From contig JAHCJI010000001.1 of the NCBI GenBank assembly GCA_026126305.1, positions 186,001-250,000 of the forward strand: a DNA stretch of 64,000 bases, in the 5' to 3' direction. The DNA comes from Phycisphaeraceae bacterium (GTDB taxonomy: Bacteria > Planctomycetota > Phycisphaerae > Phycisphaerales > UBA1924). The notes under the pieces were generated by a model. It was not told where the DNA came from. It did not search any database and saw only the letters and a program-made list of their open reading frames with translations. The position numbers and the translations under genes are program-made. Each line of letters opens with the position of its first letter. Position 1 is the first letter of the stretch. Shown in pieces: positions 26,773 to 34,479 of the stretch.

Positions 26773-28101
26773 TCATTCCCCCCAGCGACGCACGACCACC
26801 GAATCATTCTGACCACCAAACCCGAAGCTGTTGGAAAGGCACACCCCAACGCCACCCTCGCCGTTGCAGTCTCGCGCAACATTCGGCACATAATCCAGAT
26901 CGCACGCAGGATCGGGCTCGTCCAGGTGCAGCGTCGGTGTCAACCAACCCGTCTCCAGGCTCCGCACACACGCGATCAACTCAACCGCACCCGCCGCCTG
27001 GATCAGGTGCCCGGTCATGCTCTTCAGGCTGCTCATCGGCACCCGATCCGCAAACCCGCCGAAAAGCCGGCGCACCGCACGCGTCTCGATGCCATCGTTC
27101 TCGCGTGTGCCCGTCCCGTGCGCCGAGATGAAATGCACCAGCGGCCGACCATCATCGCCAACGCCTTGCGGGTCGATCCCCGCGCGTTCCAACGCCATCG
27201 ACATCGCCCGGTACGCGCCGTCGCCATGCGGATCGATGTCCGTTATCCGGTACGCGTCGGCCGAACTGCCATACCCCACCAGTTCCGCGAGCGGCCGCGC
27301 CCCACGCGCCAGCGCGTGCTCCAAAGATTCGAGCACCAGCACCCCCGCCCCCTCGCCCATCACGAACCCATCCCGCGTCCGATCAAAAGGCCGGGAAGCA
27401 CGCGACGGATCCTCCCGCCTCGTGCTCATCGCAGACAAACGGATGAAACCCGTCATCCCCAGCGGATGGATCATCGAGTGGCATCCACCGCTCACCATCA
27501 CGTCGGCCTCGCCACCGGCAATCAGCATCGACGCCTCGCCGATGGCCTGCGTGCTCGCCGCGCACGCCGTCATGCAATTCATCGATGGGCCCCGCACGCC
27601 CAGGGCTTGCGCAACATGCAGCAGCGCCATCTGAGGCTCCTGCTCCACCTCACGCCAAAGGTCCAACCCGCAAGCCGCCTCGGCCCATCGCCGCTCGTCC
27701 AGCACCCCTGCCGAGGCGTCCCACGAATCGATGCACATCCGCCCGAACTTGGCGCTGTCCGGGCTGCTCTCGCCCGCGCCCAGATACACCCCTGCACGCT
27801 CGGGCAAGACCCCTCCCCGGTCCAGCCCGGCCTGCCGCCACGCCATCATCGCCGCCGCCAACGCAAACTGCGTGCCCCGGCCGGCACGCTCATGCACACG
27901 CGACGCCTCACCCAAAAACGCCGACAACTCGAAGCCATCCACTTCCGCCGCGAAGTTTGTCGCGAACGTCCCGGCCTCAAACCCACGCACCGCCCGCGCC
28001 GCGCCACGGCCGGCCAACATCGCCCGCCACGCCCCCTCCAGGTCACAGCCCAGGGGCGTCACCCATCCCATCCCAGTAATCACCACACGCTTGACGGCCA
28101 T
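26773..28101 (-). CDS. Beta-ketoacyl-ACP synthase II-like (FabF family)
   Basis: This enzyme condenses malonyl-ACP with an acyl chain. The 442 residues carry the catalytic Cys in MTACAASTQA, the two His in HGTGT and MTGHLIQAAG, and the C-terminal glycine loop SFGFGG. Length and motifs fit the KAS II group. No acyl carrier protein or other fab gene is adjacent, so it could be a paralogue for a special lipid. It starts 53 bases after the last gene of the phage-like module, on the same strand; ATG at 28101 has AGGGGG upstream. Confidence 0.9.
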   Translation of the reverse strand: MAVKRVVITGMGWVTPLGCDLEGAWRAMLAGRGAARAVRGFEAGTFATNFAAEVDGFELSAFLGEASRVHERAGRGTQFALAAAMMAWRQAGLDRGGVLPERAGVYLGAGESSPDSAKFGRMCIDSWDASAGVLDERRWAEAACGLDLWREVEQEPQMALLHVAQALGVRGPSMNCMTACAASTQAIGEASMLIAGGEADVMVSGGCHSMIHPLGMTGFIRLSAMSTRREDPSRASRPFDRTRDGFVMGEGAGVLVLESLEHALARGARPLAELVGYGSSADAYRITDIDPHGDGAYRAMSMALERAGIDPQGVGDDGRPLVHFISAHGTGTRENDGIETRAVRRLFGGFADRVPMSSLKSMTGHLIQAAGAVELIACVRSLETGWLTPTLHLDEPDPACDLDYVPNVARDCNGEGGVGVCLSNSFGFGGQNDSVVVRRWGE

Positions 28102-28154
28102 GCTGCCCCCTGCCAGACCCCCCGAGGCCCATATCCACCATAGCCCGCCACGCC

Positions 28155-28445
28155 TCACATGCCCGTACGCTCCCGAGCCTCTTCCGACCACCGCCCCACC
28201 ACCGCCCGAAGCAGCGAGCTCAGTTCCCGCTGGCCCAACTCCAGCGACACCATCGCCCGCGTGTTGGCCTCCACCACCCCAAGCGCCAGCACCAACGCCT
28301 CACGCTCGGCAATCAAGCGCCGGTGGGCTTCCTCGATCTGCCGCTCACGCGCCAAGCCGGCCCGACGCTCGCTCAGCCACATCCAGGCGATCAGCCCAGC
28401 CATGCCGAACTGCGCCAGCATCGCCACCACGTCACCCTGCGCCAT
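28155..28445 (-). CDS. Small membrane protein, holin-like (BhlA/UviB-type layout)
   Basis: The 96-residue protein has one N-terminal membrane helix (AMLAQFGMAGLIAWMWL) followed by a charged coiled coil. This layout resembles BhlA/UviB holin-like proteins. Its ATG overlaps the preceding stop (TGATG), so it is translationally coupled. It ends the phage-like operon. Without a lysin nearby the holin reading is only suggestive. Confidence 0.55.
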   Translation of the reverse strand: MAQGDVVAMLAQFGMAGLIAWMWLSERRAGLARERQIEEAHRRLIAEREALVLALGVVEANTRAMVSLELGQRELSSLLRAVVGRWSEEARERTGM

Positions 28446-28831
28446 CACGGCACCTTCCGGAAGATCGCCTCATACCCGATCGACCACAAACGCCCCGCCT
28501 CGGCCGGCCCCTTCTCCTCATACCGCACAAGCCACATCCCCGTCCAGACCTGCCCGGCCCCGTCTTCGAGCGTGCCCCCACTGGGCGTGGCCGTCAACGC
28601 CGCCGTCAGGGCATCGCGGAGGTCCCACAGGTCTTCCTCCGTGTCGGCGACCAGTCGACCCACGACATGGATCGACTGTGGCATCAGGCCCAGTTGCTGC
28701 CACTTGGGCTGTGGCGGGCTCTGGATCGTCGCCGCCCGGCCCGGAGGGATTTCCGCCTGACCACGGGCGTACATCACAAACCGATGCGGCCCGCTCTCGA
28801 ACAAGGGCAAGCCGTTATAAGCGCTGGGCAT
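28445..28831 (-). CDS. Phage tail/connector-like small protein
   Basis: The 128-residue protein has VVGRLVADTEEDLWDLRDAL, GTLEDGAGQVWTG and a final beta strand. This pattern (helix between strands, then a polar loop) recalls tail-completion or baseplate-associated proteins, but I cannot name a family. ATG at 28831 has AAAGGGG upstream. It is coupled to the next gene. Confidence 0.55.
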   Translation of the reverse strand: MPSAYNGLPLFESGPHRFVMYARGQAEIPPGRAATIQSPPQPKWQQLGLMPQSIHVVGRLVADTEEDLWDLRDALTAALTATPSGGTLEDGAGQVWTGMWLVRYEEKGPAEAGRLWSIGYEAIFRKVP

Positions 28832-28853
28832 CACATTCCCCTTTCAACATCCC

Positions 28854-29273
28854 TTACCGCGAACCGTCCTCGGCCCCGCTCACCGCGATCGGGTCCGTTG
28901 CGCCACCACTGGACACCGCCAGCATCTTCACGCGACGCTGCGCCTTGCCGCCGGGCTCCACCTCCTCGTGTACCGCCGTCACCACCACGCTCGCCTCGAC
29001 CTTCCGCCGACCCCCACTGCCCGACGTGGGCGAGGTAAAGAAACGCAAGGTTCCCGTCTCGCCGGGCACCGGTCCATCGAGCGAGCCACGCTCCAGGTCG
29101 GCCACCAGTTCCAGCTCCACACGCTGCTCGGGCACGTCGACAAACACCGGGAACGGCCCGCGACCGTCCCACTCCACCAGCACGCGACCACCCAGGCGAT
29201 GCACCGCCACTCGCCGCACGCGATCCACCGTCTTGCCCAGCAACGACACCGATTGCGGATTAAGCACCAGCAT
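28854..29273 (-). CDS. Beta-rich phage structural-type protein
   Basis: The 139 residues are nearly all beta strand with a Gly/Ser-rich loop (TSPTSGSGGRRK). They end GGATDPIAV plus a polar tail, a composition like tail-tube or head-decoration proteins. There is no direct motif, so the call rests on context. It starts 15 bases after the connector-like gene. Confidence 0.5.
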   Translation of the reverse strand: MLVLNPQSVSLLGKTVDRVRRVAVHRLGGRVLVEWDGRGPFPVFVDVPEQRVELELVADLERGSLDGPVPGETGTLRFFTSPTSGSGGRRKVEASVVVTAVHEEVEPGGKAQRRVKMLAVSSGGATDPIAVSGAEDGSR

Positions 29274-29288
29274 CTCCAGCCCCCTTCT

Positions 29289-29918
29289 TTATCCGCGCAC
29301 CAGATGCACGATCGACGCACGACGCGTCGCGTCGACCTCTCCATCACCATCCAGGTCCAATCCCACCGCCAGCGTCCGCCGGGCACGAGAGAACATGTCG
29401 GCGTACATCGCCGCCCGCGCGCCAAGCGCCGAACTGGGCCCGCTGAGCACCGACGCCGCCGCGTACACCAGGTGCAGCGCGCCCAGCGCTTCGACGTGCG
29501 CCAAGGCCGAACCGTCCACCACCGCCTCGGGCCCCGGGCCGTCGGGACGGTCCAGGCCCAGCAGCCCCATCACCTGTCCATGCACGATCCGAATCTGCGG
29601 CGCGAAACTCACCACCGAGAACGAAACGTCGGTGCCGGGCGTCGGAGGCAACGGCACGTCACCCGCCGACGCACGCAATCGCGATACCTCCAGCACGGTC
29701 TGGGATGTGACGCCCACCACCTCCAACGGCACGCCGTTGAATACCACCACCTGCCCAGCCTGTACGCCGGCGTCCAGAAAGCCCACCGAGGCACTGGCCG
29801 CCGTCAGTGTCGTGCCCACCACGGTCGCCGTGCCCGAAGAGAGGCGCAGCCCCGCCCAGAGGGCATCGGTGTATGCGTGCGGCTCGATGGCCAGCATGTC
29901 ACGGTCGAGTGCGAACAT
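29289..29918 (-). CDS. Phage head-completion/connector-like protein with an EF-hand-like loop
   Basis: The 209-residue protein has a beta-rich first half and a helical second half (ALAHVEALGALHLVYAAASV, AAMYADMFSRARRTL). It ends in a calcium-loop-like DLDGDGEVDATRRASI. The helical part resembles head-tail connector proteins, and its position right after the capsid gene fits. ATG at 29918 has AAAGGAG seven bases upstream. The 134-base gap before it is the longest inside the module. Confidence 0.5.
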   Translation of the reverse strand: MFALDRDMLAIEPHAYTDALWAGLRLSSGTATVVGTTLTAASASVGFLDAGVQAGQVVVFNGVPLEVVGVTSQTVLEVSRLRASAGDVPLPPTPGTDVSFSVVSFAPQIRIVHGQVMGLLGLDRPDGPGPEAVVDGSALAHVEALGALHLVYAAASVLSGPSSALGARAAMYADMFSRARRTLAVGLDLDGDGEVDATRRASIVHLVRG

Positions 29919-30052
29919 CGCGTTGCTCCTTTGCGCGCCTGGCGCGCTATCTTCTGTTCCCGTTCGAAACCCGCGGGCCGGTGTTACCCGACCCGCGAGC
30001 CGGCGACTCGCCCCACACGAAGCCGCCGAGCCCTTCACAAAACGCCCGCGCG

Positions 30053-31225
30053 TCAGTCGGTCGCCAGGCCGCTGATCAGCCCGTGCGCGTTCTCGTTGCG
30101 CAGTTCCAGCGTGTACTCACCGATCACCTGCCCCGTCGCCGCGTCGCCACGAGAGGCCAGCGGCTTGAAGTGGAAGCTGCGACCTTCCAGCGGCATCACC
30201 TCGATGCGGCTGGAGTCCAGCAGCAACAAGCCGTCGGCGGGCATCCACCGGGACACGACCACACGGCACACGCCAAAGTCGCTCTCGTAGATGCTCACCA
30301 GGTCGCTGAAACGGTCGTCGCTGGGCCCGTAGCGGCGCGAAGCGCTCAGGAACCCGTTGATCCGCCGCTTCTGGAGCCCGCCGCACACGATCGTGTCCAC
30401 CGGGCCCGAAGACTGCTCCCAAATCTCGCGCAGGGAGGCGTTGAGCACGGCTTCGGTAAGCCCGTTCCCACCACCACCCGAACCCGAGGGGATGCCCCCC
30501 TGCCCGGGCACGAAGCGATTGGTCTCCAGCGCGTGGATGATGCCGTTCATCGACCGGCGCACGTTCGCCGAGCCCTGGGGCGAGGCGTCGGGCGCCACGC
30601 CATTGATGACGCAGTTCTCCAGGTCGCGCAGCAACTCGCGCATGCGCTCCTGCTTCTGATAGTCCAGCTCGTCGGCGATGCCATGCGCGCGGACGGCCTG
30701 CATCGAACCGGAGACCTCGACGGCCGCGGTGAAGATCTGCGTGTAGTTCGCCTTGCGCAGCCGGTTGGTGAATCGCGCGTTGGGAGCGTCCGCGCCCTCG
30801 AGGGCGGCGTTGCCCAGGATCGTCAGCACCATGCCCTCGGCCAGCGCGATACTTGCCGTTGCGCCATACGCACGGACCACCGTGATCTGGTCGCCTGCGA
30901 TGGCGGTCACCAGCATCACCTCGGGACCTTGGCCGGGACGCACCAGGTCTCCCACGCGGAAGCGAGAGCCCTCGTCCACGTCGATGGTGGTGTCGGTGAA
31001 GGCCGACGGCGAGAAGACCTGCGGCTCCACCAGAGCGGTGTTGGGCAGCAGCTCGTCCTCGATCCACTCGTGGACGGTGCTGGTGGCGGCACGACGCGGA
31101 TCGCCCAGGTGGTCGAGCAGCGGCGTCTCAAAGGGGCTGACGATGCCGATGATGTCCGAGACGTCTTCAACCAGTTCGGGCAGGTTCACGCCCGCCGAGA
31201 AGGTTGCCTTACCTGTGAATGCCAT
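30053..31225 (-). CDS. Major capsid protein, SU10/DUF5309 type
   Basis: The 390-residue protein matches the SU10-like major capsid family (DUF5309). The N-terminal part reads SPFETPLLDHLG with TVHEWIEDEL. The spine-helix region follows (YTQIFTAAVEVSGSMQAV, DELDYQKQERMRELLRDLE), then late strands such as YGPSDDRFSDLVSIYESDFG and MPADGLLLLD. This is an HK97-fold shell subunit. Length is normal and no stop or frameshift is seen. ATG at 31225 has AAAGGAG six bases upstream. The plus-strand C/G bias changes sign within this gene. Confidence 0.85.
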   Translation of the reverse strand: MAFTGKATFSAGVNLPELVEDVSDIIGIVSPFETPLLDHLGDPRRAATSTVHEWIEDELLPNTALVEPQVFSPSAFTDTTIDVDEGSRFRVGDLVRPGQGPEVMLVTAIAGDQITVVRAYGATASIALAEGMVLTILGNAALEGADAPNARFTNRLRKANYTQIFTAAVEVSGSMQAVRAHGIADELDYQKQERMRELLRDLENCVINGVAPDASPQGSANVRRSMNGIIHALETNRFVPGQGGIPSGSGGGGNGLTEAVLNASLREIWEQSSGPVDTIVCGGLQKRRINGFLSASRRYGPSDDRFSDLVSIYESDFGVCRVVVSRWMPADGLLLLDSSRIEVMPLEGRSFHFKPLASRGDAATGQVIGEYTLELRNENAHGLISGLATD

Positions 31226-31300
31226 GCGAATCTCCTTTACGAAACGGTGTTGCGTGTCCTGGGGCTTGGGCGGTCAGACGTTCAGTTGGCGCGGCGCAGG
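30500..31300. other. Approximate GC-skew inflection
   Basis: By eye and by hand counts of single 60-base lines, the plus strand is C-rich to the left in genes of either direction and G-rich to the right. Counts (C/G) are 31/12 at 27301 and 28/16 at 21361 in minus-strand genes, against 16/21 at 36001 (minus gene) and 18/25 at 40021 (plus gene). Lines at 30841-31141 are mixed. The sense of the change is that expected at a replication origin. Confidence 0.5.
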
Positions 31301-31743
31301 CGCAGGTACTTCATGAGCGCCCTGCGATCGCCGGTGGTGCGAGCCTCTTCCCTGGCGCGTTCGACGCTGAGGCGCCCAGACGTGCCCTGGGAGGGATGGC
31401 TCGGGCTGATGGCCGAGGCGCGGGATGGAGCACGGAACAGGGCCGGCCGATCGCGCTGGAGTTGGGCGATCACGCGCTGGGGCGTGGTGTCGTCGTCCCC
31501 TTCCAGACGGCTTTCTACCAGCAGGGCCAGCGCTTCGGTGTCGATGGCTCCGGCCTGCGCCAGCGAGCGCTCGATCGAACCGCGACGCTCCAGGCGTTCG
31601 GCTCGGGTCCGAAACTCGGCGAGTTGGGCCTCACGGGCACGCAGTTGGTCGGCCAGGTCCTGGGCCATCTGCGTGCGTTCGGCCAGGGCCTCGCGCAGGT
31701 CGGTGTCGTTCGATCCGGTGGAGTCGGGCGTGTTCTGCGACAT
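31282..31743 (-). CDS. Scaffold-like coiled-coil protein of the head module
   Basis: The 153-residue, highly charged protein has a long helix (LREALAERTQMAQDLADQL) and a disordered Ser/Arg part. It lies between portal and capsid genes, where phages place the scaffold or head protease. No protease motif is visible. ATG at 31743 has AAGGAG upstream. Confidence 0.65.
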   Translation of the reverse strand: MSQNTPDSTGSNDTDLREALAERTQMAQDLADQLRAREAQLAEFRTRAERLERRGSIERSLAQAGAIDTEALALLVESRLEGDDDTTPQRVIAQLQRDRPALFRAPSRASAISPSHPSQGTSGRLSVERAREEARTTGDRRALMKYLRLRRAN

Positions 31744-31770
31744 GGTGTTCTCCTTGTGCGTTGGTGTGGT

Positions 31771-33219
31771 TCAATCGCGCGGCTGGTCGACGGGGTACCC
31801 CAGTTCGGCCAGCACGCGTTCGGGGTTGATGCCCAGTTCGTACTTGCGCTGGGCGCTGATGAGCCGATCGTCCTGGTCGAGGTCGATGGCCTCGGGCCAG
31901 TTGACGGAGACCTTGCGGTCTTGCGGCTCGCTGGCCAGGGTGCCGGCTCGGTCGAGGGCTTCGAGGATGAACGCGCTCATGCGTGCCACACCCGCGCCAT
32001 AGCCCACGCGCTTTCGGCGTGTCTTGCTGAGCAGGCCCAGCATGGTGACGCGCAGGGCGTTGCCACTCGAGAGGTTCCCGATCTTGGCGCGCACGACGCC
32101 CGCGGCGATGGGCGGGACGCCCGAGACCTTGTCCATCGCCTCGCGGATGTCCTCGATGTGCGCGGTCTCGCTGGGCGAGTCGGCGTCGCCGCCGAAGGCC
32201 GTAACCTGGGCGTCGGGGTTGTCGGTCGAGAGGATGCGTCCCGGGCCGATGCGGACCTGGTCGAATCCTTCGATGCCCTTGGCCAGGTACATCTTGAAGG
32301 ACTGCATGGTGACGCGTGCGGCCCGATCGCTCAGGCGGGTATTGAGTTGGTCCTGGAGCGGGATGAGCGGCTCGACCTCGCCGATGCCCGCGTAGTGCAG
32401 GGGCTGGGGGATGTTCTGGATGTGGACAACCGGGACGCGGCCGGGCGTGGCGCGATTGGGGCCTTCATCGATGACATGGCCGTTGATGGAGACCTGTCGC
32501 CACGCGCCGCTGAACAGCTCGGTGACTCGTTCGCTGGCCAGCGACGCGCCGTGGCGATCGTCCTCATCGACGCGCGCGGTGCGGCGGGTGAAGTCGATGG
32601 CGTAGGCTTCCAGTCGTCGGTAGTCGGCTTGATCGACGATGGGCACGCCCCGCGCCGGGTCGATGGCCTCGACGCGGATGGCCTCGGCCAGGACCTCGCT
32701 TGGCAGCGCGAGCAGCGCGTCCAGGTCTGGCGCCAGCGCGGTGAGGCGTTCGATGTCGCAGCGCAGCAGCAGGTCGACGTGGCCGTAGACGTGGCCCATG
32801 AGCAGCGCGTCGTGCAGGAGCGCGAGCCCGCCCGAGGCCTCCCACACGGCGTCGAGGGCGGCCTCGATGTTGCGGCGTTGCTGGGGCTGTCCGGCGTTGC
32901 TGAGCAGCACGAGCGGCTCGGGCAGCATGAAATCGACCATGGTGTGGATGCGCCAGGCGATGTCGTTCTCGATGACGATCTCGCTGGCGGCAGCGTCGAC
33001 CATGCGGTCGTCGGCGAAGGGATCCCACGCGCCGCGGAGACGCGGGGGCAGGCCGGCGGCCTGGGGCACGTCGGCACCGGGGCGTGGTGGCTCGTTGCGG
33101 AAGTAGCTCCAGAGCCAGTGGAGCCGGGGGGCGATGTCGCGCTCGTGTTCGGCCAGGATGATCTCGAGCGCTTCGGGTGAGAGCGTTGTGTCGGTGAACG
33201 GTTCGAGGTTGAACGCCAC
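31771..33219 (-). CDS. Phage portal protein (SPP1 gp6-like)
   Basis: The 482-residue protein has features of portal subunits. The N-terminal half contains RIHTMVDFMLPEPLVLL and the wing-like strands. VVHIQNIPQPLHYAGIGEVEPLIPLQDQLNT and IGPGRILSTDNPDAQV precede the crown helices (SGVPPIAAGV, GNALRVTMLGLL). Portals form the dodecameric ring through which DNA is packaged by terminase. No terminase gene is present. GTG at 33219 has AAAGGAGGT six bases upstream, making it the likely first gene of the operon. Confidence 0.82.
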   Translation of the reverse strand: MAFNLEPFTDTTLSPEALEIILAEHERDIAPRLHWLWSYFRNEPPRPGADVPQAAGLPPRLRGAWDPFADDRMVDAAASEIVIENDIAWRIHTMVDFMLPEPLVLLSNAGQPQQRRNIEAALDAVWEASGGLALLHDALLMGHVYGHVDLLLRCDIERLTALAPDLDALLALPSEVLAEAIRVEAIDPARGVPIVDQADYRRLEAYAIDFTRRTARVDEDDRHGASLASERVTELFSGAWRQVSINGHVIDEGPNRATPGRVPVVHIQNIPQPLHYAGIGEVEPLIPLQDQLNTRLSDRAARVTMQSFKMYLAKGIEGFDQVRIGPGRILSTDNPDAQVTAFGGDADSPSETAHIEDIREAMDKVSGVPPIAAGVVRAKIGNLSSGNALRVTMLGLLSKTRRKRVGYGAGVARMSAFILEALDRAGTLASEPQDRKVSVNWPEAIDLDQDDRLISAQRKYELGINPERVLAELGYPVDQPRD

Positions 33220-33449
33220 GGGTGACCTCCTTTGGGTGTGGGCCCCGTGTGTTTCTTGGGGCCTCTACCCAACGGTCGGTCGGACGCTTTTGCGCGCGCG
33301 GATGTGGCCGTGCGCTTCGTCCGAAAGCGTGGTTTCTCACGTGATTTCGTAGAGAAAACAGGATTACGGATTTGTCGTTGTCGGGGGTGGCGTGCGTGCC
33401 ATCTCGCGCGCGCAGGAGCGGTCATGAGCGTACCGGCACCGGTTGTGGC

Positions 33450-34382
33450 TCAGTGCCTGGGGATGAGGCGGCCCTGGTCCTCGTCCTCGGCGGCCTCGCG
33501 CTTGGCGGTGGCGATGGTCTCGAACTCGAGGGTGGTGTGGAGGATGTTCCAGCGGTCTTTGCAGCGCTGGCGGACGGCGTGCTTGATGGGCTCGATGTCT
33601 TCGAGGCGGGTGCGGTCGGTCACGACGTGGGCCTCGAGGAGGATGGTGTGGGGGTCCAGGCACCAGATGTGCAGGTGGTGGACCTCGTGGACGTGTTCGA
33701 TGGAGGCCAGGTCGCTGGCGACGGCGGCGAGGTCGAGGTCGTGGGGCACGCCCTGCATCAGGATGCTGGTGGTGTGGCCGGCCATGACCTTGGCCTGCCA
33801 GGCCATGTAACCGGCGATCATGAAGGCGATGAGCGGATCGACCCACCACCATTCGAAGAAATAGACCAGGGCACCGCCGATGATGGCGCCCACGCTGCTG
33901 GCGGCGTCGGCGAGCTTGTGGATCATGGCCACGCGGGTGCCCATGGATTCGCCGGCGATCTTGGCCACCAGCCAGGCGCTGGCCAGGTCGATGACCAAGG
34001 CGACGCCCGCAACGATCATGATGACCAGGCCCAGCACCGGCTCGGGCGCGAGCAGGCGCTGGATGCCCTCGAGCACCAGGAAGCCAGCCAGGACCACCAG
34101 CAGGATGAGATTAGCCTGGGCACCCACGATGTCGGCTCGCTTGTAGCCGAAGGTGTTGCGCTCGTCGGCGGGGCGTTTGGCGACGCGGCGGCCGATGAGG
34201 GCGACCACCAGCGAGCCGGCATCGGCGAGGTTGTGCAGGCCGTCTGCGATAAGTGCCAGGCTGCCCGAGAGCACGCCGGCGACAAGTTCGACGACGGTGA
34301 GCAGGACGTTGATAACCACGGCCCAGATCAGGGGCTTGTCGCTGGCCGAGGCCAGTTCGGGATGGTCGTGGCCGTGGGACAT
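33450..34382 (-). CDS. Cation diffusion facilitator metal efflux protein (CzcD-like)
   Basis: The 310-residue membrane protein exports Zn2+, Cd2+ or similar ions in exchange for protons. It has a His-rich N-terminus (MSHGHDHPE) and six membrane segments. The metal site is in TM2 (D47, H50, D54 in ADGLHNLAD) and TM5 (HKLADAASS). A C-terminal cytosolic domain contains HVHEVHHLHIW. His in both HxxxD motifs fits zinc preference. A 230-base gap with no clear sites separates it from the phage-like module. Confidence 0.93.
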   Translation of the reverse strand: MSHGHDHPELASASDKPLIWAVVINVLLTVVELVAGVLSGSLALIADGLHNLADAGSLVVALIGRRVAKRPADERNTFGYKRADIVGAQANLILLVVLAGFLVLEGIQRLLAPEPVLGLVIMIVAGVALVIDLASAWLVAKIAGESMGTRVAMIHKLADAASSVGAIIGGALVYFFEWWWVDPLIAFMIAGYMAWQAKVMAGHTTSILMQGVPHDLDLAAVASDLASIEHVHEVHHLHIWCLDPHTILLEAHVVTDRTRLEDIEPIKHAVRQRCKDRWNILHTTLEFETIATAKREAAEDEDQGRLIPRH

Positions 34383-34425
34383 GGGGGCTCAGGATAGGAC
34401 TATCGGATGTTGGTATCGGACAGAA

Positions 34426-34451
34426 AAGCCCACGCCAGAAGACGTGGGCTT
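34426..34451 (-). terminator. Terminator of clpC
   Basis: AAGCCCACG and CGTGGGCTT form a 9-bp perfect stem. On the minus strand the hairpin is followed by TTCTG, the T-run being partly inside the stem. It lies 28 bases after the clpC stop. Confidence 0.75.
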
Positions 34452-34479
34452 GCAGGGTACTTGGGTTGAGAAGGTGGGC

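Larger units (their letters stand above)
28155..33219 (-). mobile_element. Phage-derived head-gene module (portal, scaffold-like, capsid and four small genes)
   Basis: Seven intact genes lie head to tail on the minus strand in the order of a phage structural operon: portal, scaffold-like, major capsid, connector-like, two small beta proteins and a membrane protein. Five of the first six have strong AAAGGAG-type ribosome sites. No terminase, protease, tape measure, tail fibre, integrase, repressor or lysin is seen, and I found no att-like flanking repeats. It is bounded by a metal transporter and a FabF-like gene. It may be a prophage remnant, a satellite or a domesticated particle. Confidence 0.75.

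Noticed and set aside
31219..33180. 653-codon plus-strand open frame
   Set aside because: Shadow of the portal and scaffold-like genes, which have strong ribosome sites and recognisable features.
33220..33449. Imperfect inverted repeat TTTCTC/GAGAAA as an operator of the phage-like operon
   Set aside because: Only six bases pair, which is expected by chance in a gap of this size; no promoter could be aligned with it.
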